In this document: positions 29,995 to 38,236 of the stretch, in pieces
Layout: each line of letters starts with the position of its first letter
Position numbering within the stretch: position 1 is the first letter of the stretch
Source of the DNA: JAAZPT01 sp964544955
Lineage (GTDB): Bacteria > Bacillota > Clostridia > Christensenellales > Aristaeellaceae
Direction of reading: 5' to 3'
DNA: 64,000 nucleotides
Assembly: GCA_964544955.1 (NCBI GenBank)
Contig: CAZJEB010000001.1
Location: 372,001-436,000 of the forward strand
Position numbers and translations under genes: made by a program
The notes under the pieces: model-generated
Told to the model about the DNA's origin: nothing
Database searches by the model: none
Seen by the model: the letters and a program-made list of their open reading frames with translations, nothing else

Positions 29995-32900
29995 TTAACG
30001 AATAATTACATTTTCTGTACCATAGTTAAGTTCAAGCATATTCAACAATGCATCCGTTGGATTGCACCAATAGTCTTGATCCATAATTATCGCCTTATTA
30101 ACATCTTTTAGTTTAACATACACTGGTGTTTGCCCTGTATGGTGTTTAAGTATTTCTTTAAGTTGATTTAAATCACTACTATTTAATTGTAAGTATAATT
30201 TCTCATCATTTTTACTTGCCTTCACTTCATCGCTCATTATTTCTTTATTATCATCAACAGATAATATTCTAACCTTGTCAACAATTAACTTAGGATCTTC
30301 TTCCTCACGGTATGACATTGAGCCATAAATTTCAACCAATGTATCCTCTTGCAAGTAATTTAAGTTTTCTTTGTATATTTTAGGGAAAACTAAGCCTTCA
30401 ACTTGGCCATAAAGATCCTCAAGGGTGATGTACCCCATAAGTTCCCCTCTTTTTGTGGCTTTTGCCCTTACGCTTACAAGCACACCCGCAAGGTGAACAT
30501 TTATACCATCATATTCCAGGCCTTTATCTAGCTCATTCGCGTGGCCTAAAATTTCAGCTAAGGTATCATAACCAGTTAGTTTATTAACATATTCGTCTAG
30601 CGGATGGCCCGATATATATATCCCTGTTATTTCTTTTTCCATAGCGAGCAACGCCCTGCTTGGAAACTCCTCCAAATCCGGCTCTTCCCTTGTTGAATCG
30701 CCTTCACTGGGATCAATCAAATCAAATAATGATAATTGACCACTAACATTGTTTTTTTTGTTTTGGTTAGCAACATCTAGTTCTTTTTCATAAACAAACA
30801 TCATTTGTGCTCTGTTCAAGCCTAAATCATCTAAGGCTCCAGCTTTTATTAAGCTTTCTATCATTCTTTTATTTAAGCAGGTACTACACATTCTATTAAT
30901 AAAATCATATATGCTTGTAAATGGTTTTATAGCCCTTTCACGCATTATCTGTTCAACTGCATTAAAGCCTACATTTTTTACAGCACCTAAGCCGAACCTA
31001 ACATTATCTTCACCAAGAGTTTCATCCTCGCTAAACTTCCAACCACTTTTGTTTATGCTAGGAGGAAGAACTTTAATTTTGTTATGCCTACAATATTGAA
31101 CATATTGAGAAATTTTTGCAGAGTCACCCAAAACACTGTTCATGGTAGCAATCATAAATTTTGAAGGATAATACTTTTTAAGCCAAGCAGTTTGCACGCT
31201 TAAAACACCATATGCCGCAGCATGGCTTTTGTTAAATGCATAAGATGCAAATGTACTCATATCATCAAATATTGAGTTTGCAATTTCCTTTCTAATTCCG
31301 TTACGAACGCAACCTGGTATTAGTACATTTCCATCCTTATCAAGCATACCGTTAACAAAATATTCACGTTCTTGTTCCATAACGGAATGCTTTTTCTTAG
31401 ACATTGCCCTACGCATAAGGTCACTTCTACCAAGGGAATAGCCTGCCAAATCCCTAACTATTTGCATAACTTGTTCTTGGTATACAATGCAACCATAGGT
31501 AACATCAAGTATAGGTTTTAACTGTGGTGTTATATATTTTACTGTTGAGGGCTCATGTTTTCCCTTTATATAACTAGGAATACTATCCATAGGTCCTGGC
31601 CTATATAAAGATATAGCTGCAATGATATCCTCAAAAGATTCTGGGCGCATATTCCTTAAAAATGCTCTCATACCGCCACTTTCAAGTTGGAACACTCCAT
31701 CAGTATCCCCTTCTGAAATCATTGTATAAACATCGTCATCATCCATGGGTATATCTTCTTCAATTTTAGGGGCTCCATCGGGTAGCATTTCAAGTGTATC
31801 CCTAATAACTGTAAGGGTTTTTAAACCTAAAAAGTCCATCTTTAAAAGGCCTAAACTTTCTAAAGTTCCCATGGGAAATTGAGTTGTTATAACATCATCA
31901 TTTTTTTGTAATGGAACAAAATCGGTTACTGGGCTAGCTGAAATAAGTACGCCTGCTGCATGTGTGCTTGCATGACGAGGCATACCTTCAAGGGAAATTG
32001 CTAAATCAAGCAACCTTGTAACCTCAGCATCTTCTGTATACATTTGTTTAAGCATAGGGTTAACTTGGAAGGCTCTATTTAATGTTATGCCCAATTCATT
32101 TGGCACCATTTTTGCAATTTTATCAACCTTGCCATAGTTTACGCCTAATACTCTACCAACATCGCGAATAACGCCCCTTGCTTTCATGGTACCAAAGGTT
32201 ATTATTTGGGCAACATGGTCTGTTCCATATTTTTCAGTAACATAATCAATAACCTTTTGCCTTTTTTCGAAACAAAAGTCTATATCTAAATCTGGCATAC
32301 TCAAACGTTCTGGGTTTAAAAATCGTTCAAACAACAAATTATACTTTAATGGGTCTAAACCTGTTATTTTTAATGTATAAGCAACTATAGATCCTGCACC
32401 GCTGCCCCTACCTGGCCCAACTGGAATACCATTATTACGGGCATAGTTAATAAAATCCCACACTATTAAAAAGTAATCAATATAGCCCATTTGCGCTATC
32501 ATATCCAGTTCATACATTAGTCGCTTATATGGTTCTGAAGTTTCATCATTATTATTAGGATATCTAAGCTGTAAGCCCTCCAAGCATAGGCGAGTGAGCA
32601 TTTGTAATGGTGTTTCATCAGTTTCTATATTATATTTAGGCAAGTGTAAAGTTTTAAAATCAAACTCAACATTACACCTTTCTGCTATTTTTTCGCTCAT
32701 ATGCACTGCTTCAGGCGCATCAGGGAAAAGCTTTAACATTTCTTCTTCACTTTTTACATAAAGCTGATCTGTTTCCATTTTCATTCTGTTAGGATCATCA
32801 AGGGTTTTACTTGTTTGTATGCACATTAAAACTTCCTGTGCCTCTGCATCAGCTTCATCCAAATAGTGGCAATCATTTGTAGCCACCATTGGTATGCCTA

Positions 32901-33480
32901 ACTCCCTTGCTAAGGAAATTAATTTTGGTAAAACCTCTATTTCTTCCTTAATTCCATGGTTCATTAGCTCTATAAAATAATTACCTTTGCCAAAAATATC
33001 TTGCATATATAAAGCATGTTTTTTAGCATCATCATACCTATTTTGTAGTAACAATTGTGGTAATTCGCCATTTATACAAGCGGATAAACAAATTAAGCCT
33101 TCAGAATGTTTTTTTAGCAAATTATAGTCTATACGTGGTTTATAATAAAAACCACTAATATAAGCCTCGCTTATCAATTTTATTAAATTATTATAACCAG
33201 TTTGATTTTCGCACAACAAAATAATATGCCTATAATCCCTAGTTTGGGCACTTTTATCAAGCATATCTTCGCATATATATGACTCGCAACCGATTATTGG
33301 GTGTATGCCCTCATTTTTGCAAGCATTATAAAAATCAACTACCCCATACATTGCGCCATGATCCGTTATAACACAATGTTTTTGACCTAATTTTTTTACT
33401 TTTTTAACAAGCTCATCTATTTTACAAGCGCCATCAAGTAAGCTATATTCAGTATGTAAATGTAAATGTGTAAAAGCCAT
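29995..33480 (-). CDS. dnaE: DNA polymerase III subunit alpha (DnaE)
   Basis: Replicative polymerase subunit of the C family, 1,161 residues. Order: PHP domain at the N-terminus ('FTHLHLHTEYSLLDGACKI'), polymerase palm with the catalytic Asp pair in 'MPDLDIDFCFEKR' (about 397-409) and the preceding 'GPGRGSGAGSIVAY', fingers with 'RPGPMDSIPSYIKGKH' and 'AYGVLSVQTAWLKKYYP', helix-hairpin-helix region, and a C-terminal OB fold ('VHLAGVLVSVRAKATKRG'). There is no DEDDh exonuclease insert, so this is DnaE and not PolC. In Bacillota, DnaE normally extends RNA primers and PolC does most elongation. It lies downstream of dnaI and the DnaD-type gene, 2 bp after the ArsC-like gene. Confidence 0.97.
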   Translation of the reverse strand: MAFTHLHLHTEYSLLDGACKIDELVKKVKKLGQKHCVITDHGAMYGVVDFYNACKNEGIHPIIGCESYICEDMLDKSAQTRDYRHIILLCENQTGYNNLIKLISEAYISGFYYKPRIDYNLLKKHSEGLICLSACINGELPQLLLQNRYDDAKKHALYMQDIFGKGNYFIELMNHGIKEEIEVLPKLISLARELGIPMVATNDCHYLDEADAEAQEVLMCIQTSKTLDDPNRMKMETDQLYVKSEEEMLKLFPDAPEAVHMSEKIAERCNVEFDFKTLHLPKYNIETDETPLQMLTRLCLEGLQLRYPNNNDETSEPYKRLMYELDMIAQMGYIDYFLIVWDFINYARNNGIPVGPGRGSGAGSIVAYTLKITGLDPLKYNLLFERFLNPERLSMPDLDIDFCFEKRQKVIDYVTEKYGTDHVAQIITFGTMKARGVIRDVGRVLGVNYGKVDKIAKMVPNELGITLNRAFQVNPMLKQMYTEDAEVTRLLDLAISLEGMPRHASTHAAGVLISASPVTDFVPLQKNDDVITTQFPMGTLESLGLLKMDFLGLKTLTVIRDTLEMLPDGAPKIEEDIPMDDDDVYTMISEGDTDGVFQLESGGMRAFLRNMRPESFEDIIAAISLYRPGPMDSIPSYIKGKHEPSTVKYITPQLKPILDVTYGCIVYQEQVMQIVRDLAGYSLGRSDLMRRAMSKKKHSVMEQEREYFVNGMLDKDGNVLIPGCVRNGIRKEIANSIFDDMSTFASYAFNKSHAAAYGVLSVQTAWLKKYYPSKFMIATMNSVLGDSAKISQYVQYCRHNKIKVLPPSINKSGWKFSEDETLGEDNVRFGLGAVKNVGFNAVEQIMRERAIKPFTSIYDFINRMCSTCLNKRMIESLIKAGALDDLGLNRAQMMFVYEKELDVANQNKKNNVSGQLSLFDLIDPSEGDSTREEPDLEEFPSRALLAMEKEITGIYISGHPLDEYVNKLTGYDTLAEILGHANELDKGLEYDGINVHLAGVLVSVRAKATKRGELMGYITLEDLYGQVEGLVFPKIYKENLNYLQEDTLVEIYGSMSYREEEDPKLIVDKVRILSVDDNKEIMSDEVKASKNDEKLYLQLNSSDLNQLKEILKHHTGQTPVYVKLKDVNKAIIMDQDYWCNPTDALLNMLELNYGTENVIIR

Positions 33481-33482
33481 TA

Positions 33483-33830
33483 CTACTCCTTAAGCCATTC
33501 TTCCCATGTTTTAACATCACTACCAATTGTTACCTTATTACCATTTCTTACTATAGGTGATACCAAACAAGTAGGGTCTGATAATATAGCTTCTATAATT
33601 AAGCTTTCAGTAAACACAAGGGCAACTAGATGCTTATTAGTTTTTTTATCTTGCCTATTAATAAGGTTTTCTGCTTTACCTGCTGCCCTAACAAACAACT
33701 CTAACTCTCTACTTCCAAGCTTATGTTTAGATAAATCAACAAATTGATATTTTATATTTCTTTCTTTAAAGAACCTTTCAGCTTTTTGAACATCAAAATT
33801 CTTTTTATTAGCATATATTTGTACGTTCAT
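33483..33830 (-). CDS. ArsC/Spx-like thioredoxin-fold protein lacking the active-site cysteine
   Basis: A 115-residue protein of the ArsC/Spx/YffB type. The fold pattern is recognisable: 'VQIYANKKNFDVQKAERFFKE' (given in parts: VQIYANKKNFDVQ / KAERFFKE) for the first strand and helix, 'NIKYQFVDLSKH', and 'LSDPTCLVSPIVRNGNKV' with the cis-proline-type 'SPIVRNG'. Where family members have the reactive Cys (CxxC or CxxS) this protein reads NFDVQ, so it cannot be a standard arsenate reductase; a regulatory or binding role is more likely. It lies 2 bp before dnaE and 6 bp after dnaI, so it belongs to the replication operon. Function unknown. Confidence 0.75.
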   Translation of the reverse strand: MNVQIYANKKNFDVQKAERFFKERNIKYQFVDLSKHKLGSRELELFVRAAGKAENLINRQDKKTNKHLVALVFTESLIIEAILSDPTCLVSPIVRNGNKVTIGSDVKTWEEWLKE

Positions 33831-33836
33831 ATAAAA

Positions 33837-34820
33837 TCACTTTCTAATATTTTTTCTAATATCATCACCCAAAAACTCAAAAATTGTGCAAAAACGAACG
33901 TCTTCCCATCGAGAAACAATTCTTTCAGTATAGCGTTCTGATAGTTCTTTCATTTTTAGGTTTGTGCTTAATATAGTATGTAACCCTTTATTTCGCCTTT
34001 CATTTATAACATTAAAAAGTTGTGATACTGTTATATTATTCATTAAAGGCTCTGTGCCAAGGTCATCAATAAGCAGCACTTGAGCATTCATAATGTTGTT
34101 ATAGTTACCATCGCCACTGCCAAAATATGATGCCCTTGCAGCTTCAAACCAACCATAGGCAGATACATACTCAACATTAACATTCATATTCAAAAATTCG
34201 TTTAATATAGCACGCATTAAAAATGTTTTGCCTAAACCGCTTGAGCCAATAAGCAATAAATCTTTAGTAGTTTTGGTATTGTTTGGAAACTCTTTAACAT
34301 ATGTTTGTATATATTCAAAAACTTTTTGCATATAATTTCTTTGGGAAAAATTATATCCTGGTAATTTTTCATTTGAAAAAACATTCAAGTCAAAGGCTTT
34401 AAACGTTTGCACTTCAGCTGTATAGTATTTATCACTTTGGGCAAGTAAATTATAATATTCATTTATATAACATTCACATTTTTTAAATTCAGGTTCGTAA
34501 ATAACACCTTCATCTTTACAAATGTTGCAATTGAATTTAGGTTGTAAATAGTCTTCTGTATAGCCTGCTTCTACAAGGAGTTTATTTATTTCTTTATTTT
34601 TTTGCTTTACATACTCAACAATATCAAACTTAATATTATTTTTGCCTATATTGTTTTTAGCATTTCCCACTAGCATATCATAACGCTCTTGTATTGCTTT
34701 TTCTAAGGCTGTTGAATTTTTGCTAACCTCAATTATTCTAGCATTAACTGTATCAATATTATTTTGCTGCCTGTTTCTAAAAATTTCATCTACTTTTTGA
34801 AAAAGTTCAGATTTATTCAT
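33837..34820 (-). CDS. dnaI: DnaI/DnaC-type helicase loader ATPase
   Basis: AAA+ protein that loads the replicative helicase onto DNA. It has 327 residues: an N-terminal helical region, a cysteine cluster 'FNCNICKDEG...FKKCECY' (about 99-123) like the zinc-binding element of Bacillus DnaI, Walker A 'LLLIGSSGLGKTFLMRAI' (about 188-205), Walker B 'VLLIDDLGTEP', and sensor/arginine-finger region 'TILSTNLKMKELSERYTERIVSR' (given in parts: TILSTNLKMKELSE / RYTERIVSR). One base separates it from the upstream DnaD-type gene, the same dnaB-dnaI pairing seen in Bacillota. Confidence 0.92.
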   Translation of the reverse strand: MNKSELFQKVDEIFRNRQQNNIDTVNARIIEVSKNSTALEKAIQERYDMLVGNAKNNIGKNNIKFDIVEYVKQKNKEINKLLVEAGYTEDYLQPKFNCNICKDEGVIYEPEFKKCECYINEYYNLLAQSDKYYTAEVQTFKAFDLNVFSNEKLPGYNFSQRNYMQKVFEYIQTYVKEFPNNTKTTKDLLLIGSSGLGKTFLMRAILNEFLNMNVNVEYVSAYGWFEAARASYFGSGDGNYNNIMNAQVLLIDDLGTEPLMNNITVSQLFNVINERRNKGLHTILSTNLKMKELSERYTERIVSRWEDVRFCTIFEFLGDDIRKNIRK

Positions 34821-34821
34821 T

Positions 34822-36291
34822 CTATTCTACCTCACTGTCGAAATCTGGCTTCCAAATATTGTAATTGTTTTCACCATAATCTCTTTGACTATAATTTTGT
34901 TCATTAACAATTTTAGTATTCTCTTTTTGTTTATTCTTATACAATTCAAAAGCATCATCAACTTGTTTAGGTGTTTTTATACCCATTTCAAACCAGCGCT
35001 CAAAAATTCTTTGCATGTAAGCAAAAGGTACCTTTGTACCTTTTGCAAATTCAGCACACTTTATAAGCATTTCATCATTAAAATTGTATTTTTGTACCCA
35101 AGTTTCTATTTGCTTCCTATCCTTAGAGTTAGGAACCATGTTTACACCTAATCTATCATAAATTTGTTTTAATGTTTTATCTACACTATTTATATCGCTT
35201 AAATAGGATGTTGCGGCTTCAACGGTATTAATTCCTTTGTTATTCCAATTACTTAATTGTTCCGCCAGGGCATCAAGCTTTCCACCCCTTGACCCAACTA
35301 TACCAGCTGTGTACTTTATAAATTCATGGGAGTTATTGCCAACAAATTCATTGTACATCTCTTTTATTCCCTTGGTTACATTCCTTTTTGCCGAGCTCAT
35401 TCCAAGTTCACGCAACACTTCACGAATTTGTTCCGTTTCTTTTTCTGTATTTTCAATATAATTTAATATATCATCTTCTGTTTTTATATTCTTGCCTCTT
35501 TTTAATATACCATTTAATATTGCATCTAAGTATGCAAAGGATGCATCACCTTTGGTTGTTTCTTTACAGGCTGCAATAATTGCATTTTGATCCAAATTCC
35601 AAGTTTGGGTCCATTTAGCATAAAGCTGCAATTCATCCTCAGTGGGGTTTCTATATTTCCCAAACCTTCTAAGTATTTGCTTTGCGCCTTTTAAGCTTCC
35701 CGCAGACTGGCTGAAATATGCTTCCGCAAGCTCTACATTTAAAATTTTATTTTCCTTAAGTTTCAAAGCCTCTTTTTGAGCCCTTTTAAAGTTAAAATCA
35801 ACGCCATGGTTTGCAATCATATGCTGAATAAGCATCATAATTACTTCCTGGGGAATATTAAGTTCTTCAATCCATTCAAATGCAATTTTAGTTTCAGTGC
35901 CATGAAGTTTTCTTCTTTCACCAAATTGCGAATAAAGGCTATCTGAAAACCTTATATAGGACTCATCAAAGTTTTCAGCAATACGGTTAGCCGCAGCAAC
36001 AGATACTGGAATATATTCAAATTTAACCGGGTTATCCTGTAGCCTAACAACTAGTTTGCGCCTTTCCCAATATTGGAAAGCTTGCAAAACTTCCTCTTCA
36101 ACCATACCAAGTTCCTTTGCAAGCATACTTAGGCTTATATCGTTATTAGGGTTATGAGCATACATTAGTCCATACAAATACACCTTTATATAATCACCTT
36201 TTGCAACAGGCAAAAAATCAAGAATAAAGGTGTTAGAAACACTTGTACTCCCCAAAGCAAGCCATTCATTATTCAAAGATATCATACCCAT
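34822..36291 (-). CDS. DnaD/DnaB-type primosome protein (replication initiation)
   Basis: A 489-residue protein partnered with the helicase loader. The N-terminal winged-helix region ('LSMLAKELGMVEEEVLQAFQ', 'YWERRKLVVRL') is followed by repeated DnaD_C-like segments: 'AEAYFSQSAGSLKGAKQILR', 'FAYLDAILNGILKRG' and 'VPFAYMQRIFERWFEMGIK', each with the YxxxILxxW-type signature. In Bacillota such proteins (DnaB or DnaD) remodel origin DNA and recruit DnaI with helicase. Start ATG follows GGAG at 7 nt. It is first in the operon dnaD-like, dnaI, ArsC-like, dnaE, behind a consensus promoter and divergent from hrcA. Confidence 0.87.
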   Translation of the reverse strand: MGMISLNNEWLALGSTSVSNTFILDFLPVAKGDYIKVYLYGLMYAHNPNNDISLSMLAKELGMVEEEVLQAFQYWERRKLVVRLQDNPVKFEYIPVSVAAANRIAENFDESYIRFSDSLYSQFGERRKLHGTETKIAFEWIEELNIPQEVIMMLIQHMIANHGVDFNFKRAQKEALKLKENKILNVELAEAYFSQSAGSLKGAKQILRRFGKYRNPTEDELQLYAKWTQTWNLDQNAIIAACKETTKGDASFAYLDAILNGILKRGKNIKTEDDILNYIENTEKETEQIREVLRELGMSSAKRNVTKGIKEMYNEFVGNNSHEFIKYTAGIVGSRGGKLDALAEQLSNWNNKGINTVEAATSYLSDINSVDKTLKQIYDRLGVNMVPNSKDRKQIETWVQKYNFNDEMLIKCAEFAKGTKVPFAYMQRIFERWFEMGIKTPKQVDDAFELYKNKQKENTKIVNEQNYSQRDYGENNYNIWKPDFDSEVE

Positions 36292-36324
36292 AATAACACT
36301 CCAGTAAAATATTAGTTGTAATTT

Positions 36325-36353
36325 ATTATAGAAAGAAATAGGTGTTTTGTCAA
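36325..36353 (-). promoter_or_regulatory. Consensus promoter of the primosome-dnaE operon
   Basis: Minus strand TTGACA (36348-36353), 17-nt spacer, TATAAT (36325-36330), about 30 nt before the DnaD-type start codon. Both boxes match sigma-A consensus exactly. Confidence 0.85.
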
Positions 36354-36431
36354 AAAATTATACAAACTTTACCTTAGTTTTATTAACAAACTGTTAACTT
36401 TATTATTTTTATTTTTTATCCGTTTTTTTAC

Positions 36432-36460
36432 TTGACAAACTTGTTGTTTGGCTTTATTAT
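36432..36460 (+). promoter_or_regulatory. Promoter of the hrcA heat-shock operon
   Basis: TTGACA (36432-36437), 17-nt spacer, TATTAT (36455-36460), with the CIRCE operator directly downstream so that bound HrcA would cover the start site. Confidence 0.85.
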
Positions 36461-36470
36461 AAATATGTGA

Positions 36471-36497
36471 TTAGCAATCACCGCCGTTGAGTGCTAA
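36471..36497 (+). promoter_or_regulatory. CIRCE operator (HrcA binding site)
   Basis: TTAGCAATC-N9-GAGTGCTAA. This is the classical CIRCE element (TTAGCACTC-N9-GAGTGCTAA) with one mismatch in the left arm. Its place at the start of hrcA indicates HrcA autorepression of the whole operon. Confidence 0.95.
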
Positions 36498-36523
36498 CAA
36501 CAAATTGGAAAGGAGACGTGTAA

Positions 36524-37546
36524 ATGGATTTAGATTCACGTAAGTTTAAGATTTTACAGGCAATTATAGACGACTACATCCTTTATGGAGTACCTGTAGG
36601 TTCAAGAACCATTTCCAAAAAGTATAATATGGGATTAAGTAGCGCTACTATAAGAAACGAGATGAGCGATTTAGAAGAATTAGGCTTTTTAGATCAGCCA
36701 CACGTTTCCGCAGGTAGAATACCTAGTACAAAGGCATATAGGCTTTATGTAGATAGTTTAATTAGAAGCGGGGACTTAAAGGGCGATAATAGTATTAACA
36801 TACAATCTTACTTTAACAACCATATAAGGCGTATAGAAGATGTTTTATCCCACGCAACACAAGTATTATCCGAACTAACAAACTATACAGCATTAGCAAT
36901 ATTGCCAAAAGATAATTCGGATAAAATTAGGAATTTGCAAATTGTTCCCGTAACACAGGACACTGCCCTACTAATACTAGTTATGCAAAGTGGAACAATA
37001 CACAACAAAGTAATAAGGATAAATTCAAGCTTATCTATAGATACTTTAAACCATATATCTAGCTTATTAACTGAAAAGTTAAGCAATAGAAGCGTTGACG
37101 AAGTATCTGATGTGTTATTCAGTATAATAAAAGATTTAAACACAAATAGAGAGTTTTTGGTGCGACTAAGCGATTCAATAGATTATATGATAAACTTTGA
37201 AAACCATAATAAACTTACACTTGGTGGAACAAGCAACATTTTTAATTATCCTGAATACGCAAGTGTGGAAAAAGCAAAAAGTATATTAACTTTATTGGAT
37301 ACGCAGGATGAATTAGTAGAACTATTAAAGCAAAACGGTGAAATGCAATTTACAGTTAAAATTGGCCCAGAGAATGGCATTTTAAGCTTAAATGATTGTT
37401 CTGTAATTACTGCAACATACTCAACACCTACAAAGGCAAGAGGAACAATAGGTATTATTGGCCCAACAAGAATGCCTTACAAACAAATAATTCAAATATT
37501 AAACAATGTTAGCCATGAGTTGACAAATTTGTTTGATGAAAATTAA
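36524..37546 (+). CDS. hrcA: Heat-inducible transcription repressor HrcA
   Basis: Repressor of class I heat-shock genes whose folding is helped by GroEL. The 340 residues have the N-terminal winged helix ('RKFKILQAIIDDYILYGVPV', 'SSATIRNEMSDLEELGFL', 'PHVSAGRIPSTKAYRLYVD') and the C-terminal GAF-like HrcA domain ending 'GTIGIIGPTRMPYKQII'. A CIRCE site lies in front of it and AAGGAG 8 nt before the ATG. It is first in a run with grpE, dnaK, dnaJ, prmA, rsmE, mtaB, HIT and nitroreductase genes. Confidence 0.98.
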   Translation: MDLDSRKFKILQAIIDDYILYGVPVGSRTISKKYNMGLSSATIRNEMSDLEELGFLDQPHVSAGRIPSTKAYRLYVDSLIRSGDLKGDNSINIQSYFNNHIRRIEDVLSHATQVLSELTNYTALAILPKDNSDKIRNLQIVPVTQDTALLILVMQSGTIHNKVIRINSSLSIDTLNHISSLLTEKLSNRSVDEVSDVLFSIIKDLNTNREFLVRLSDSIDYMINFENHNKLTLGGTSNIFNYPEYASVEKAKSILTLLDTQDELVELLKQNGEMQFTVKIGPENGILSLNDCSVITATYSTPTKARGTIGIIGPTRMPYKQIIQILNNVSHELTNLFDEN

Positions 37547-37563
37547 TAATTTGGAGGACTATT

Positions 37564-38133
37564 ATGCAAAGCGAAAATAAAGATGGCTCAACATTAGAAA
37601 ATATTGAAACAGAAAACAATGAAATAGTTGATGAAACAATGGAACAATGCAGTGATGAAAACTGTGTTGAACTAGACAATATTCAAAAAGATTTAGATGA
37701 AGCTTTAGCAAAACAAGAAGAATATCTAAACTTAGCACAAAGGGTACAGGCCGATTTTGATAACTTTAGAAAAAGAAATAATAGTGTTAGAAAAGAATCA
37801 TACGATAGTGGAGCAATTGATTTTGCAAAATCATTATTACCAGTATTGGATAATTTTGAAAGAGCTTTATCATCACTTAGTGGGGATGAAGATAATAACA
37901 TTATGGTTGGCATAAACATGGTTTATAAACAGTTGCTAGATTCTTTTGAAAAACGTGGTATAAGCCAAATTAATAGAGTTGGAGAAAAATTTGACCCTAA
38001 CTTAGAAGAAGCTGTAACAAAAGGCTCGCCAGAAGATGGAGAACCTGGAACAGTATGCGAAGTGCTTCAAAAGGGTTATATTATGGGAACTAACGTATTA
38101 AGGTTTTCAATGGTTAAAGTAGTTCCAGAATAA
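37564..38133 (+). CDS. grpE: Nucleotide exchange factor GrpE
   Basis: Co-chaperone that releases ADP from DnaK. The 189 residues have an acidic, disordered N-terminus (about 1-45), a long coiled helix ('QKDLDEALAKQEEYLNLAQR', 'VQADFDNFRKR') and a C-terminal beta domain with 'GEKFDPNLEEAVTKG' and 'VLQKGYIMGTNVLRFSMVKV'. GGAGGAC precedes the ATG. It lies 17 bp behind hrcA. The 103-bp gap to dnaK holds two small hairpins (38142-38153 with a GAAA loop, and 38163-38175) of unknown role. Confidence 0.97.
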   Translation: MQSENKDGSTLENIETENNEIVDETMEQCSDENCVELDNIQKDLDEALAKQEEYLNLAQRVQADFDNFRKRNNSVRKESYDSGAIDFAKSLLPVLDNFERALSSLSGDEDNNIMVGINMVYKQLLDSFEKRGISQINRVGEKFDPNLEEAVTKGSPEDGEPGTVCEVLQKGYIMGTNVLRFSMVKVVPE

Positions 38134-38236
38134 ACTTATTCCGGGGAAACCCGTTTAAGCGATGTACATTGTACACCGAATATAAATTAACAATTACTAA
38201 ATTAAAATAACAAGAAACTTTAGGAGGAAATATATT

